Shown here in pieces: positions 39,854 to 48,607 of a DNA stretch of 50,218 bases. Numbering within the stretch: the stretch's first letter is position 1; each line of letters opens with the position of its first letter. The translations under genes and the position numbers were made by a program. Location of the stretch: the NCBI GenBank assembly GCA_021155855.1, contig JAJNAZ010000015.1, positions 1 through 50,218 on the forward strand, read 5' to 3'. The notes under the pieces were generated by a model. It saw nothing but the letters and a program-made list of their open reading frames with translations. It had not been told where the DNA came from and ran no database searches. Source of the stretch: Solirubrobacterales bacterium. GTDB taxonomy: Bacteria > Actinomycetota > Thermoleophilia > Solirubrobacterales > 70-9.

Positions 39854-40814
39854 CGGAAGCGTGCTCGGCGGCGAACTTGTCGTGACAGCCTTCGCCGCAG
39901 AAGTAGTGGCGCTCACCGTCGAGGTCGAGCCGCAGGCTGGCGGGGCTGATCGCGACCTCCATGCCGCAGACCGGGTCGATCGCCACCGCGACCGTGGGAG
40001 CCGCCGGGGTCGGGTCCGGCCGGCCCTCGACGTCCGCAGCATCCTCCTCCGAGCCCGGCGCGGCGACCGGCGGGCCGCCGGCGACGGCTTCCCCGGTGCG
40101 GCGCAGGGCGACGATCTCGGCGAGGATCGCGAGCGCGATCTCCTCCGGCGTCTCGGCTCCAATGTCCAGGCCCGCCGGCGTGCGCAGGCGCCGGCGCAGC
40201 TTCGCGGGCAGATCCAGCGACTCCCTGACCGCATCCCCGCGAACCCTGCTGGCGACCAGACCGACGTACGGAACGGCGCGCTGCAGCGCGGCGGTGAGGA
40301 CGGGCTCCTCGTCGTGTCCGTGCGAGGCGACAACCACCGCTGCGTCGTCGGCGCTGGGGTCGCTGTCCTCCGCCGCGTTCAGCTCGACGACGAACCCGAG
40401 CCGGTCGCTCAGCTCCGCGAGCGCGAGCGCGATCGGGCTGCTGCCGACGACCCTGATCGTGGCCGCGGGCAGGTGAGGCTCGAGAAAGATCTCGAGCGCG
40501 CCTCCGCTCAGGCATGGGTTTCGCACCGTGACCGCCCCTTCGACCGTCGCCGGCGCCTCGAGGCCGTCGCCCGGCAGGATCCGAAGCAGGACCGGCTCGT
40601 CGGTCTCCAGCGCCCGCAGCGCGTGCAAGCGGACGGACGTCTCAGCGCAGGTGCCGCCTACGAATCCATCGATCGTGCCGTCGCGACGGACGATCGCCGT
40701 ATCGCCGGGCCGGACGCTGGTCGGGTTCTGGGCGCGGACGACCGTCGCCTGGACGAAGGGAGCGCGCTGCGCGGTCAGCTCCTCGACCTGCTGTGACAGC
40801 TCACCCCTGATCAA
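39837..40814 (-). CDS. XdhC/CoxI protein fused to a C-terminal YHS domain
   Basis: 325 aa, TTG start. XdhC_CoxI domain at 10-110: [26 protein letters not shown] (53-58) and NPCLSGG (99-105), both with the conserved Cys. Rossmann XdhC_C domain at 118-240: [18 protein letters not shown] and [20 protein letters not shown]. After a linker, a YHS domain at 278-320: DPVCGMEV (Cys283) and [11 protein letters not shown] (Cys306, Cys310). YHS domains bind metals, mainly copper in some ATPases. The fusion is suggestive because CO dehydrogenase needs both sulfur and copper in its active site. Equivalent to CoxF/CoxI. Start of a three-gene operon with mocA and coxD. Confidence 0.9.
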   Translation of the reverse strand: MIRGELSQQVEELTAQRAPFVQATVVRAQNPTSVRPGDTAIVRRDGTIDGFVGGTCAETSVRLHALRALETDEPVLLRILPGDGLEAPATVEGAVTVRNPCLSGGALEIFLEPHLPAATIRVVGSSPIALALAELSDRLGFVVELNAAEDSDPSADDAAVVVASHGHDEEPVLTAALQRAVPYVGLVASRVRGDAVRESLDLPAKLRRRLRTPAGLDIGAETPEEIALAILAEIVALRRTGEAVAGGPPVAAPGSEEDAADVEGRPDPTPAAPTVAVAIDPVCGMEVAISPASLRLDLDGERHYFCGEGCHDKFAAEHASDATVR

Positions 40815-41009
40815 CGAGCCGTCCTCGATCGCGAGTCATGGCCAACAGTCTCCCGGGCGGAAGTCTACCGAGGCCCCTCGCACCCCCGAAACGACGCTTG
40901 CGATCAGGCCCCCGATCTCGTGGATGGGTGGCGCCCCCGCGGCCGACGGGGAGCAGGCGGGCGAGGCGCTCGGATAAGTTCTAGGCAGACCGATCCCGAG
41001 GAGGAACGA
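40815..41009. other. Divergent intergenic region coxI / sodA
   Basis: 195 bases. On the plus side, GGAGGAAC just before 41010 is the sodA ribosome binding site, and TTCTAGGC further up could hold its -10. No clear palindrome and no gene. Confidence 0.35.
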
Positions 41010-41615
41010 ATGGCTTACGAGGTCCCCGACCTTCCCTACGACTACGGCGCGCTCGAGCCCCACATCGACGAGGAGACGATGCGCATCCACCACGACAAGC
41101 ACCACCAGGCCTACGTCGACAAGGCCAACGCGGCGCTCGAGGGCACCGAGTGGGCCGACAAGGACGTCGACGAGGTGCTGAGAAACCTCGACTCGGTGCC
41201 GGCCGACAAGCAGACCCCGGTCCGCAACAACGCCGGCGGCCACTCCAACCACACGTTCTTCTGGCAGATCATGAGCCCCGACGGCGGCGGTGAGCCTTCC
41301 GGAGATCTGGCGAGCGCGATCGCGGAGAAGTTCGGCTCCTTCGACGCCTTCAAGGAGGAGCTCAAGAACGCCGGTATCGGCCAGTTCGGCTCCGGCTGGG
41401 CGTGGCTCGTCCACGACGGGTCCGGGCTCGCGGTCACCAGCACCGCGAACCAGGACTCGCCGGTCTCCGATGGCCAGACGCCACTGCTCGGCGTCGACGT
41501 CTGGGAGCACGCCTACTACCTCAAGTACCAGAACAAGCGCCCCGACTACCTGGACGCGTTCTGGAACGTGGTCAACTGGGACGAGGTCGCGCGGCGCTTC
41601 GACGGCACGAGCTGA
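41010..41615 (+). CDS. sodA: Superoxide dismutase, Mn/Fe family
   Basis: 201 aa from the ATG at 41010. Metal ligands His27 (MRIHHDKHH), His81 ([10 protein letters not shown]), Asp163 and His167 ([12 protein letters not shown]). Gly77 and the Gln in STANQDSP are the pattern of Mn-type enzymes, so Mn or cambialistic use is likely. No signal peptide, so cytosolic. It converts superoxide to H2O2 and O2. It is not obviously part of the cox operon but is next to it. A terminator follows. Confidence 0.95.
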   Translation: MAYEVPDLPYDYGALEPHIDEETMRIHHDKHHQAYVDKANAALEGTEWADKDVDEVLRNLDSVPADKQTPVRNNAGGHSNHTFFWQIMSPDGGGEPSGDLASAIAEKFGSFDAFKEELKNAGIGQFGSGWAWLVHDGSGLAVTSTANQDSPVSDGQTPLLGVDVWEHAYYLKYQNKRPDYLDAFWNVVNWDEVARRFDGTS

Positions 41616-41649
41616 GGACTCCGGGTCCCGGGTGGCGTTTGCGGAGTCC
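41616..41649 (+). terminator. sodA terminator hairpin
   Basis: GGACTCCG (41616-41623) and CGGAGTCC (41642-41649) form a perfect eight-base stem starting right after the sodA stop. It is followed by the T-rich GTGTTCTCT. Confidence 0.65.
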
Positions 41650-41675
41650 GTGTTCTCTGCATAGACTCGCCGCCC

Positions 41676-41839
41676 GGCGGCGTGTTTCAGAACCGGATGC
41701 TGGTCGAGGCACGGCGCGGCGACTCGGCGAGGCCGGCCTCGAGGTGCTGGTCCCCAGGCGACTGCCGCCCAATGACGTCGGGGTCTCCTACGGCCAGGCG
41801 GCCGTCGCCGCCGCGCGGGCCCGGGAGTGCCGGGCATGA
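41676..41839 (+). pseudogene. hypF: HypF C-terminal remnant, frameshifted
   Basis: The sequence reads GGVFQNRMLVE in one frame and then, after a one-base shift near 41710, TARRLGEAGLEVLVPRRLPP, NDVGVSYGQAAVAAARARE and the TGA at 41837-41839. This is the end of HypF, the carbamoyltransferase that makes the CN ligands of [NiFe]-hydrogenase (GGVFQN ... PPND-x-G-x-SYGQAA). Intact HypF is about 750 aa; only about 55 codons remain, and the homology begins abruptly just after the sodA terminator. So most of hypF has been deleted. The stop still overlaps the ATG of the nickel-transporter gene, as in an old hyp operon. Confidence 0.85.
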
Positions 41840-42600
41840 GTGGGTTCGAGCTCCTGTTCGAGCAGCTCGAGGGCCTCGACGCCTGGATCACCGGGCTGAT
41901 CGAGGGCGCGCCGCTGCTCGCCGCGCTCGGGCTCGCCTTCGTCCTCGGCCTCCGTCATGCCTCCGATCCCGACCACCTGGTCGCGGTCACCTCGCGGGTC
42001 GCGATCGAGGGCAGCGACTCGCGGGCGGCGGTCCGGCTGGGCGCCTTCTGGGGGTTGGGCCACGCGGCGACGCTGCTCGCGATCGGCCTGCCCCTGATCG
42101 GGCTCAAGTCGGAGCCGCCGGCGTGGCTGGAGAGCGGCGCCGAGAAGGCGGTCGGGCTGGTGATCGTGCTGCTCGCCGGCCGGGTGACCTGGAAGTGGCT
42201 GCGGGGCGACTACCGGGTCGGACGCCATGGACACGGCCCGGCCTCGGACGTCGATACCGGCGCCCGCCATCGTCACCTGCGCCGCGGTGAGCCGCCCGAC
42301 CACCGACATCGGCAGGTCCGGACACCTCGCCAGGCGTTCGGGATCGGCCTCCTGCACGGACTGGCAGGCACCGGCGCGGTGGTGGTGGTGGTGATCGCGG
42401 CGCTGCCGACGCAGCTCGAGGCGGCCGCCGCGCTGGCGGTCTTCGCTCCGATGTCGATCGTCTCGATGGCCGGGCTCACCGGCGCCTTCGCCTGGGTGTT
42501 GACCCGGCCGATCCTCGAGCCGGTCTACCGGACCGTGCTGATCCCGGCGCTCGGCCTGTTCGGGCTCATGCTCGGGCTCTGGTACGCCGGAATCGCGTAG
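41836..42600 (+). CDS. Nickel/cobalt transporter-like membrane protein
   Basis: 254 aa from the ATG at 41836, which overlaps the hypF-remnant stop (ATGA). Six or so membrane segments; the signature LRHASDPDHLVAV (about 38-50) is the RHA-x-D-x-DH metal motif of NicO/NiCoT-type transporters. A His-rich cytoplasmic loop follows about residue 130 (RHGHG, RHRH, DHRHRQ). Second conserved block: GIGLLHGLAGTGAVVVVV. Probable role: nickel uptake for [NiFe]-hydrogenase or urease, matching the hypF remnant next to it. Intact although the hydrogenase genes are not in the window. Confidence 0.85.
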   Translation: MSGFELLFEQLEGLDAWITGLIEGAPLLAALGLAFVLGLRHASDPDHLVAVTSRVAIEGSDSRAAVRLGAFWGLGHAATLLAIGLPLIGLKSEPPAWLESGAEKAVGLVIVLLAGRVTWKWLRGDYRVGRHGHGPASDVDTGARHRHLRRGEPPDHRHRQVRTPRQAFGIGLLHGLAGTGAVVVVVIAALPTQLEAAAALAVFAPMSIVSMAGLTGAFAWVLTRPILEPVYRTVLIPALGLFGLMLGLWYAGIA

Positions 42601-42608
42601 AGCGCCGG

Positions 42609-43028
42609 CTAGCCGGAATCGAGGTCGGTGCGCAACGGCGCGTAGGCCTCCGCGCGGCCGTAGAGCTTGTAGAGGCGCAGAGAGTCCGAGTAGCCGGTCG
42701 CGCAGACCTTCTCGAACATCGCGTAGGCGGCCTCGTCGGGGAGGTCGGAGACGGCCTCGGGATCGGTCTGCTCGGTGAGCTGGCCGCGGATATCGGCGAG
42801 CGTCGCGTAGCGCTGCTCCTCGGTTCCCCGGCGCCAGTCGCGACAGCTGGCGAGCTGGGCGGTCGAGCCGGTGCGCACCGGGCCGACGCCCTCGACCTCG
42901 GAGCCGGCCGCGGCCTCGCCGCCGTCGCCCTCGCCGCAGGCCGCGAGTCCGAGCGCGCCCGCGGCAAGCAGCCCCAGCGCCCGCCGAGCTGCCCGGCCCG
43001 TGCCGGCCGTACTACTCGCCGTAGCCAA
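42609..43028 (-). CDS. Small putative lipoprotein
   Basis: 139 aa from a TTG at 43028; the start is uncertain. The signal sequence ends ALGLLAAGALGLAACGEGDG, with a lipobox Cys, so it is probably anchored outside. The mature part has two further Cys (ASCRDWRRG and EKVCATGYSD), which may form a disulfide. No family recognised. It overlaps the 3' end of the beta-helix gene upstream by 17 bases, so both are likely cotranscribed. Confidence 0.6.
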   Translation of the reverse strand: MATASSTAGTGRAARRALGLLAAGALGLAACGEGDGGEAAAGSEVEGVGPVRTGSTAQLASCRDWRRGTEEQRYATLADIRGQLTEQTDPEAVSDLPDEAAYAMFEKVCATGYSDSLRLYKLYGRAEAYAPLRTDLDSG

Positions 43029-45063
43029 GCTCGACGAGGCGGTCGCGGACCGCCTCGGCCTCGGCCGACCGCTCCCAGCGCGCCGCGGCTCGCGTGGTGC
43101 GGCCCTGCTTGCGGGCGGCGGCGGCACTGCCGGGCTGGGCCGGCGGCCGCCACCAGTCGCAATCGAGCGGTCCGGTCTCCTCGTCGGGACCGTCGGAGCA
43201 GTCGACCAGATACGCGGTCTTCACCGCGTCGCCGGGGCCGACGCTCGTGGCACAGTCGGCGGGCAGCACGGCAGGAGGCTCGCCCGGGCCGCCGGGCCCC
43301 GTGACGCTGGCCTGGGTGCCGTCGGGGCCGATGTTGTCGAACCAGCAGTTGGCGGTGTTGGTGACGAACTCGTCCCACCAGAAGTCGGTGCCGTTGGGCA
43401 TCGGCCCGCTCGGTGACACCGAGTGCGGGGCGCCGAACTGGTCAAGCTTCTTTGGGAACTCGAAGCCCTCCGGCGCCTGGCCCATGTGGTTGTTGAAGAA
43501 CTGGTTGTTGCACGAGGTCGAGAGCAAGTTCTGAGTCGCGTTCGGACAGGAGATGCCGGGGGTGATCTCACCCTCGGCGCCGCCGCCGCTGACCAGCGTG
43601 TCGGGGACCGCGATCAGGAACGCGCCCATGCGCCAGTTGTCGAAGATCCAGTTGTCGTGAACGCGGGCGTCGTTCATGCCCGCGTACACGATCCCGGCCC
43701 CGATCGGCACCGAGACGAGGATGTCGATCGGCGCGTCCTCGCGGTAGAGGTCGAGGTTGTTGGAGTAGATCAGGTTGTTGTCGATCTGCGAGCCGTCGGC
43801 GGGGAACCCGGGGTGGCCACCAGCCGAGAGCGTGTCGCTGGAGATCCCGGCCGTGTTGCCGTAGACGTGGTTGTCGGTGATCCGGACCGCGTTGCCCATC
43901 GAGCCCGAGTAGCCGAGCGCGCTGCCCCGCATGTCGCACTTCTTGACCACCGTGTTGACCCGCGGCGCGTCCGGATAGAAGTCGGTCGCCTGCGCTCCGG
44001 TGTCCGGCGCGGCGCCCGGATAGAGCGCCGCGTCGCCGGCGCCGAAGGAGTCGCAGTTCTTGTACAGCCCGTGGTCGGAGGTGAAGCTGAGGTTGCCGTA
44101 GTCGGCGGCCCAGAACATCTTCGTGCGCTCGATCCGGTAGCCGTCGGTCTCCTCGATGTAGATCCCGTGCTCGATCGCCCCGCGGGTGGTCAGGTTGCGG
44201 ACGACGAAGCCGTCCGCCCGGTCGGCGCGGATGATCACGTCCTTGACCAGTTCGCCCGGTTTCGCCTCCGGGCTCTTCGACGAATAGCCCTTGGCGCCGT
44301 CGATGATCACGTCGGTCGGCCGGGCGCCCGAGCCCTCGATCTGCAGGTTGCAGCGCACGCACCGGCCCAGCTCCTGTGCCGGGATGCCGTGGCGGTTCTC
44401 CAACGGCGGCGAGGGCGGCTTGCCGACCACCTCGCGCCCCTGGACGTAGATCAGGTTCTGGTCGTTGGGGCAGGTGACCTGGTACTCGTAGCTCGGGGTG
44501 AGGTCGCCGCTGGCGTCCTCCTGCAGCAGCGAAGGATCGCAGCGGGGGTCGTTGAGCGGTTGCTGGCGCGACTTCGTCTCCGGGTAGCGGCCGGGCATGA
44601 TCACGACCCGGTCGTTATTGCCGGCGTCGAAGACCGCCTCCTGGATCGACGTGTACTCACACTGCTTGGCGAGCGCGCGGTTGATCCGCTTCAGGCGGTT
44701 GGCCTTCTTCTCGGTCAGCTTGTACTTCGACTGGCTCGGGCGGATGTAGAAGCCCTTCTTGGTCGCCCTGCGCAGCGAGTTCTTCAGCAGCTTCAGCGAG
44801 GCGGTGCCGTTCTTGCCCTCGCAGACCACCAGCACCTCGCCCGGGCCCGTGCCCTTGACCGCGGAGCCGAGTCCGCGCGTCTCGGGAACCTCGCCGCCGG
44901 CCGGCGGATTGACCGACGTGTCGGGCGCCGGGTCGGGCCAGTAGGAGGGGCGCTCGAGGTGGGCGAGCGCGAGCGAGGGCAGCGCCAGGGCTGCCGCCCC
45001 GGCGAGCGTCCCGAGCGTCCACCGCGCTGCCGTCGAACGCGTGTACCACCGACCCCTTGCCAT
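43012..45063 (-). CDS. Secreted right-handed parallel beta-helix protein
   Basis: 683 aa. Ribosome binding site GAGGAG. Signal peptide about 1-35 (WTLGTLAGAAALALPSLALA). Then a Lys/Arg-rich stretch (LKLLKNSLRRATKKGFYIRP). The long middle (about 150-560) shows repeated short beta-strand turns with Asn/Asp, as in pectate-lyase-type beta-helices: VVRNLTTRGAIEHGIYIEET, RITDNHVYGNTAGISSDTL, QIDNNLIYSNNLDLY and ARVHDNWIFDNWRMGAF. Many Cys. It could be a polysaccharide-active or adhesive surface protein; no catalytic residues can be assigned. Confidence 0.75.
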   Translation of the reverse strand: MARGRWYTRSTAARWTLGTLAGAAALALPSLALAHLERPSYWPDPAPDTSVNPPAGGEVPETRGLGSAVKGTGPGEVLVVCEGKNGTASLKLLKNSLRRATKKGFYIRPSQSKYKLTEKKANRLKRINRALAKQCEYTSIQEAVFDAGNNDRVVIMPGRYPETKSRQQPLNDPRCDPSLLQEDASGDLTPSYEYQVTCPNDQNLIYVQGREVVGKPPSPPLENRHGIPAQELGRCVRCNLQIEGSGARPTDVIIDGAKGYSSKSPEAKPGELVKDVIIRADRADGFVVRNLTTRGAIEHGIYIEETDGYRIERTKMFWAADYGNLSFTSDHGLYKNCDSFGAGDAALYPGAAPDTGAQATDFYPDAPRVNTVVKKCDMRGSALGYSGSMGNAVRITDNHVYGNTAGISSDTLSAGGHPGFPADGSQIDNNLIYSNNLDLYREDAPIDILVSVPIGAGIVYAGMNDARVHDNWIFDNWRMGAFLIAVPDTLVSGGGAEGEITPGISCPNATQNLLSTSCNNQFFNNHMGQAPEGFEFPKKLDQFGAPHSVSPSGPMPNGTDFWWDEFVTNTANCWFDNIGPDGTQASVTGPGGPGEPPAVLPADCATSVGPGDAVKTAYLVDCSDGPDEETGPLDCDWWRPPAQPGSAAAARKQGRTTRAAARWERSAEAEAVRDRLVELGYGE

Positions 45064-45247
45064 CGATCAGCTCTCCTCTTTTCGTCTCGGCCGTCCCGGC
45101 CTACTCCGAGCCCGCGGGAATCTACCATCCGGGCGTCCGCGCCGATGCGCTGGGTGCGCTTAATCCGCTCCCGCCCTGAACACCCGTGCGGGCGTCGCGC
45201 ACACAGACCGCCGATAGGATGCCTTGACCGGGAGAGAGGAGAGAGAG
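45064..45247. promoter_or_regulatory. Divergent promoter region beta-helix / SCP2 genes
   Basis: 184 bases. On the plus strand, TAGGAT at 45216-45221 could be the -10 of the SCP2-like gene, followed by the purine-rich leader GGGAGAGAGGAGAGAGAG directly before the GTG at 45248. Confidence 0.4.
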
Positions 45248-45664
45248 GTGGCTTACTTCAAGGACGCGGAGGACGTCTACGGCACGATCGGCAAGCTGTT
45301 CTTCGACCTCGCGTCCGACGAGGAGCTGGCGCCGAAGTTCCGTAAGGCGAACACGATCGTTCGCTACGAGTACTCCGACCCCGACTCGACGATCACCGTG
45401 CGGCTGCAGGAGGGCCGGCCCGGCGACGTCGACTTCGGCGAGTCGGAGATGGAGCCGGAGGTGACGATGGCGATGGAGGCCGATACCGCGCACCGCTTCT
45501 GGCTCGGCGAGGTGAACGTCACCGTCGCCCTCGCCCGCGGCCAGATCAAGGCGAAGGGGCCGGTGGCGAAGATTCTCAGGCTCGTCCCGCTGACGAAGCC
45601 GATCTACCCTCGCTACAAGGCCCAGCTCGAAGCCCAGGGCCGCACCGACCTGGTGAATGCCTGA
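45248..45664 (+). CDS. SCP2-like sterol/lipid-binding domain protein
   Basis: 138 aa from a GTG at 45248 with a GAGAGAGG ribosome binding site. The complete protein is an SCP2-type fold: TIGKLFFDLASDEELAPKFR, ITVRLQEGRPGDVDFG, EVTMAMEADTAHRFWLGEVN and VALARGQIKAKGPVAKILRL. The MEADTAH-x-F-x-G and GQIKAKG-P blocks are typical of this family. SCP2 domains bind lipids, sterols or acyl chains. The downstream gene follows 27 bases later and may be cotranscribed. Confidence 0.8.
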   Translation: MAYFKDAEDVYGTIGKLFFDLASDEELAPKFRKANTIVRYEYSDPDSTITVRLQEGRPGDVDFGESEMEPEVTMAMEADTAHRFWLGEVNVTVALARGQIKAKGPVAKILRLVPLTKPIYPRYKAQLEAQGRTDLVNA

Positions 45665-45691
45665 TTTCTCCACTGAGCCGCGGAGGACGCG

Positions 45692-46360
45692 ATGAAAGCG
45701 GACGAGTGGGCGCAGATCGTCCGCGGGCTCGCCGAGAAGCGGGGAGTTGTGTACGAGCCGGTCGGCGGGCTGAACCCGAAGGGCGGGCCGGCGGCGCTTT
45801 GTCCCGGAGGGACCAACCGGATCACGGGACAGCTCAGCGATGAGTTCTGGGGCGCCTCCTGCGACGCCGACGAGCGTGAGCACGGCGGGCTGTTCTCGAA
45901 GACCGTGCTCCCCGGGGCGGTGCTCGCCAAGGCGCACATGCCGGACCTGGCCGAGGTGGTGCCGATGTTCAACGTCGAGTCGGTCGAGATCGAGGAGCGG
46001 GTCGAGCAGGCGGTCTCGCGGCGCAAGGTCGAGTTCGAGTCGATCGAGTTCAACCGGCGCTTCCTCGCCACGGTCCCCTCCGACCACGACCCGGTCGCGC
46101 TGCGGGAGCTGTTCAGCCCCGGGTTCCTCGATTGGGCCGCCGGGATCCGCAACGAGGTCGACTTCGGGATCACCGACCGCCAGCTGTACTTCATGTGGCG
46201 CCTCGACCAGCGCGCCGCCGACGAGTACGAGGCCGCGCTCGACCACGCCGGGCAGCTGTTCGTCCGGCTGCGCGCCGAGATGGAGGAGCACGGCATCCAC
46301 ACCTACGCGGCCGGGCCCTGGCATGCCGGGCTGGAACCCTTCCCGGTCGAGAGCGTGTAA
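45692..46360 (+). CDS. Hypothetical protein, DUF3137-like C-terminal half
   Basis: 222 aa. The C-terminal half, FNRRFLATVPSDHDPVALRE, LFSPGFLDWAAGIR and FGITDRQLYFMWRLDQ, resembles the DUF3137 pattern (FN-x-x-F-x-V ... A-x-x-LL-x-P). The N-terminal half is Gly-rich and not recognised. No membrane span is visible, unlike most DUF3137 proteins, which have two. Function unknown. Follows the SCP2-like gene closely. Confidence 0.6.
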   Translation: MKADEWAQIVRGLAEKRGVVYEPVGGLNPKGGPAALCPGGTNRITGQLSDEFWGASCDADEREHGGLFSKTVLPGAVLAKAHMPDLAEVVPMFNVESVEIEERVEQAVSRRKVEFESIEFNRRFLATVPSDHDPVALRELFSPGFLDWAAGIRNEVDFGITDRQLYFMWRLDQRAADEYEAALDHAGQLFVRLRAEMEEHGIHTYAAGPWHAGLEPFPVESV

Positions 46361-46390
46361 CGACCTCGGCGCTCGACGGACCCACCCGCC

Positions 46391-47008
46391 ATGCGGCGGT
46401 TGCTCGCATGGGAAGGCACCGACGAGTGGCGAGCCGAGCTCGCTGAGGTCGAGCTAGGGTCCGACGGGGTTCGGGCGAGGGGTGTCCAGCTCGGCGTCGA
46501 TCCGCAGCCGTACCGGCTCGACTACCGACTCGACGCCCTCGATGGCTTCCGCACCCGGCGGCTGAAGGTGGAAGTTGTCGAGGAAGGCATCGAGCGCTCA
46601 CTCGTCCTTGAGCGCGGCCCGAAGGGCTGGTCCTGGCGGCGAACAGAGAACGGCCGGGCCGAGGCGCGACCACCGGCCGGGGTGCGCGACTCACTGAACG
46701 AGGCCGAGGATTGCGATCTGGCGCTCTCGCCGCTGACCAACCTGATGCCGATTCGCCGCGGCGGGCTTGCCTCGGGGTCGGCCGCGCTCGATCTGGTCTG
46801 CGCCTGGGTCTCGGTCCCCGAGCTCACAGTGCGTCCCTATCCGCAGCGCTACGAGCACGTTCGCCGCGACTGCGAGGGCGGCTCTGTCGTCCGCTTCCTC
46901 GATCGGGGGCCCGGCGAAGGGTTCGTCGCCGACCTCACCCTCGACGAGGACGGCCTTGTGGTCGACTACCCGGGCCTCGCGCGCCGCCGTCGTCGCGCGA
47001 TGCGATAG
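46391..47008 (+). CDS. Putative glycolipid-binding domain protein
   Basis: 205 aa. LLAWEGTDEWRAELAEVEL at the start, then YRLDYRLDALDGFRTRRLKV, NEAEDCDLALSPLTNLMPIR and FLDRGPGEGFVADLTLDEDG follow the putative glycolipid-binding family pattern (beta-sheet domain with conserved DxxL-x-xSPLTN-x-xPIR). Biochemistry of the family is largely unknown. The 3' end overlaps the end of the convergent PNPOx-like gene by 43 bases. Confidence 0.85.
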   Translation: MRRLLAWEGTDEWRAELAEVELGSDGVRARGVQLGVDPQPYRLDYRLDALDGFRTRRLKVEVVEEGIERSLVLERGPKGWSWRRTENGRAEARPPAGVRDSLNEAEDCDLALSPLTNLMPIRRGGLASGSAALDLVCAWVSVPELTVRPYPQRYEHVRRDCEGGSVVRFLDRGPGEGFVADLTLDEDGLVVDYPGLARRRRRAMR

Positions 47009-47931
47009 AAACGCACCACCTTTGAGATGTTGCGCCGGTAGCGCGCCAGCTCGCTCTCGTCGGGTAGCTCGAAGCCGCCGACGAGCCTCCGGGGCACCAA
47101 CGTCCAGCCGCCCTCGGCGCCGACGAGGTCGCCGCGGACCTGGAAGTTCTCCTGCCAGCTGAAGCTCTTGTCGTGGGCGTGCGCGGTCAGGCAGGCGCGT
47201 CCCTCGGCCAGCGGCAGGCCGGCCGGCTCGGCCCCGATCCGGATCCGGCGAGCATCGCGGTGAAGCTCGACCGGCACCCGAACGGCGAGCGGAAAGCCAT
47301 CGGGGCCGACCCAGGAGAGCACGGCGGTCGGGTGTCGGGCGCCGAGCTCATCGATGCGCTCGTCCCAGGCGACCGGCCCTCCGGCCTTTGGCTCGTGGGC
47401 CTCGGGCGGCTCCTCGCTGTGACCGGAGCGGACCTCCTCGAGATGTGAATCGTGGACTTCGGGCGGGGCCGAGACGTCCCCGTCTCCCCAGACGAAGATT
47501 CGCTCCGGACGGACCCTGACGTAGATCCTCGTGTAGTACCAACCGAACAGCCCGCGCAGAAGCTTCGGCGGGTGCGCGTCGCGAGTGCCGGGCAGCTTCT
47601 CCCACGACTCGCGCCAGTAGCGCTCCTTGTTGGCGTTGAGGTCGCGGTCGTCGACCTCGGCGGTCCCCTGGACCAGCACCTGGATATCGCCCTCGATCGC
47701 GGCCCCGGTCGGATCCGAGAACAGCAGCGCGACGTGGGGGTTGCGGCGCGCATCGTCGGCCTTCTTGGGATACCCGAGGCCGGTGGTGACGTCGATCGAG
47801 GGGCCCCCCGGCCGGTAGTACGGGGTCACCGGCCAGGTGATCGGCTGCTGGCGCGCATCGATCGTCGTGAATTCCGTCGTTACGAAGCGCTCAAAGCACC
47901 GCCGTACGTCCTGGGGCAGGCTGCTGGTCAC
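46966..47931 (-). CDS. Pyridoxamine 5'-phosphate oxidase-like flavoprotein, two barrels
   Basis: 321 aa. The first split-barrel domain is at about 10-150 (ITWPVTPYYRPGGPSIDVTT, ARRNPHVALLFSDPTGAAIE and QVLVQGTAEVDD), the second at about 195-310 (PTAVLSWVGPDGFPLAVRVP). The family binds FMN or F420; many actinobacterial members are F420-dependent or heme-related. Substrate unknown. Its ATG overlaps the TGA of the NUDIX gene upstream by four bases (47928-47931), so the pair is coupled. Confidence 0.85.
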   Translation of the reverse strand: MTSSLPQDVRRCFERFVTTEFTTIDARQQPITWPVTPYYRPGGPSIDVTTGLGYPKKADDARRNPHVALLFSDPTGAAIEGDIQVLVQGTAEVDDRDLNANKERYWRESWEKLPGTRDAHPPKLLRGLFGWYYTRIYVRVRPERIFVWGDGDVSAPPEVHDSHLEEVRSGHSEEPPEAHEPKAGGPVAWDERIDELGARHPTAVLSWVGPDGFPLAVRVPVELHRDARRIRIGAEPAGLPLAEGRACLTAHAHDKSFSWQENFQVRGDLVGAEGGWTLVPRRLVGGFELPDESELARYRRNISKVVRFYRIARRRRRARPG

Positions 47932-48548
47932 GAGGGCAGATTATCGGTGTCCGGAGCCGCCTCCTCGTAGCCGTCGTCGCCCGGCAGGAGCACGCGATGG
48001 TCCCCGCGGGTGCCGGCCACGCGGGGCAGGATCGGCTCGACCACGCGGTACCGGGCAGCCTCGATCACCTCCGCGGCGGTGGCGAAGGGAAGCAGCGTCT
48101 CCAGCGTCCTGATCGTCGGGAAGACCAGCTCGAGCTCGCCGGCGCGATGGCGCTCGAGCGCGCGGCGGGGGCTGAGCCAGCCGGCGTCGTCGACTTCGCG
48201 CCGATCGGGCCGAGGCGGGGAGTGCGCGGGTGCCAGCCCGACGAAGAAGTAGGTGTCGAAGCGCACCGGCACCACCTCGGGGGTGATCCACCGCGTCCAG
48301 GCGTGCAGCTCGGCATCGTCGCCGAGCCCGATCCCTGTCTCCTCCTCGAGCTCGCGCGCGGCGCACTGCTCAGGCTCTTCGCCCGGCTCGACCACCCCGC
48401 CGGGAAATACCCAGACGCCGGGCATGAACGACTGCGTCTCGGCCCGCCTCACCATCAGCAGCTCGAGCTCGCGGTCGGTGTGCTTGCCGCCGCGCCGCAG
48501 GAGCAGGGTAGTCGCCGCCAGACGCGGCGTCACCGGTGTTTCGGCCAT
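47928..48548 (-). CDS. NUDIX hydrolase
   Basis: 206 aa. The NUDIX box is present: GGVVEPGEEP, then AARELEEETGI (G-x5-E-x7-REUXEE-x-U). After it, TRWITPEVVPVRFDTYFFVG and the LSPRRALERHRAGELELVFP block resemble the NUDT7/NUDT19-like CoA or acyl-CoA diphosphatase subgroup, though this is not certain. Cytosolic Mg2+-dependent pyrophosphohydrolase. Coupled to the PNPOx-like gene downstream. Confidence 0.88.
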   Translation of the reverse strand: MAETPVTPRLAATTLLLRRGGKHTDRELELLMVRRAETQSFMPGVWVFPGGVVEPGEEPEQCAARELEEETGIGLGDDAELHAWTRWITPEVVPVRFDTYFFVGLAPAHSPPRPDRREVDDAGWLSPRRALERHRAGELELVFPTIRTLETLLPFATAAEVIEAARYRVVEPILPRVAGTRGDHRVLLPGDDGYEEAAPDTDNLPS

Positions 48549-48607
48549 CGTCGAGACGATAGCCCTCCGCGCCGGTGACGAGCCGGAAACTCGTCAGGGA
48601 TTAGGGC

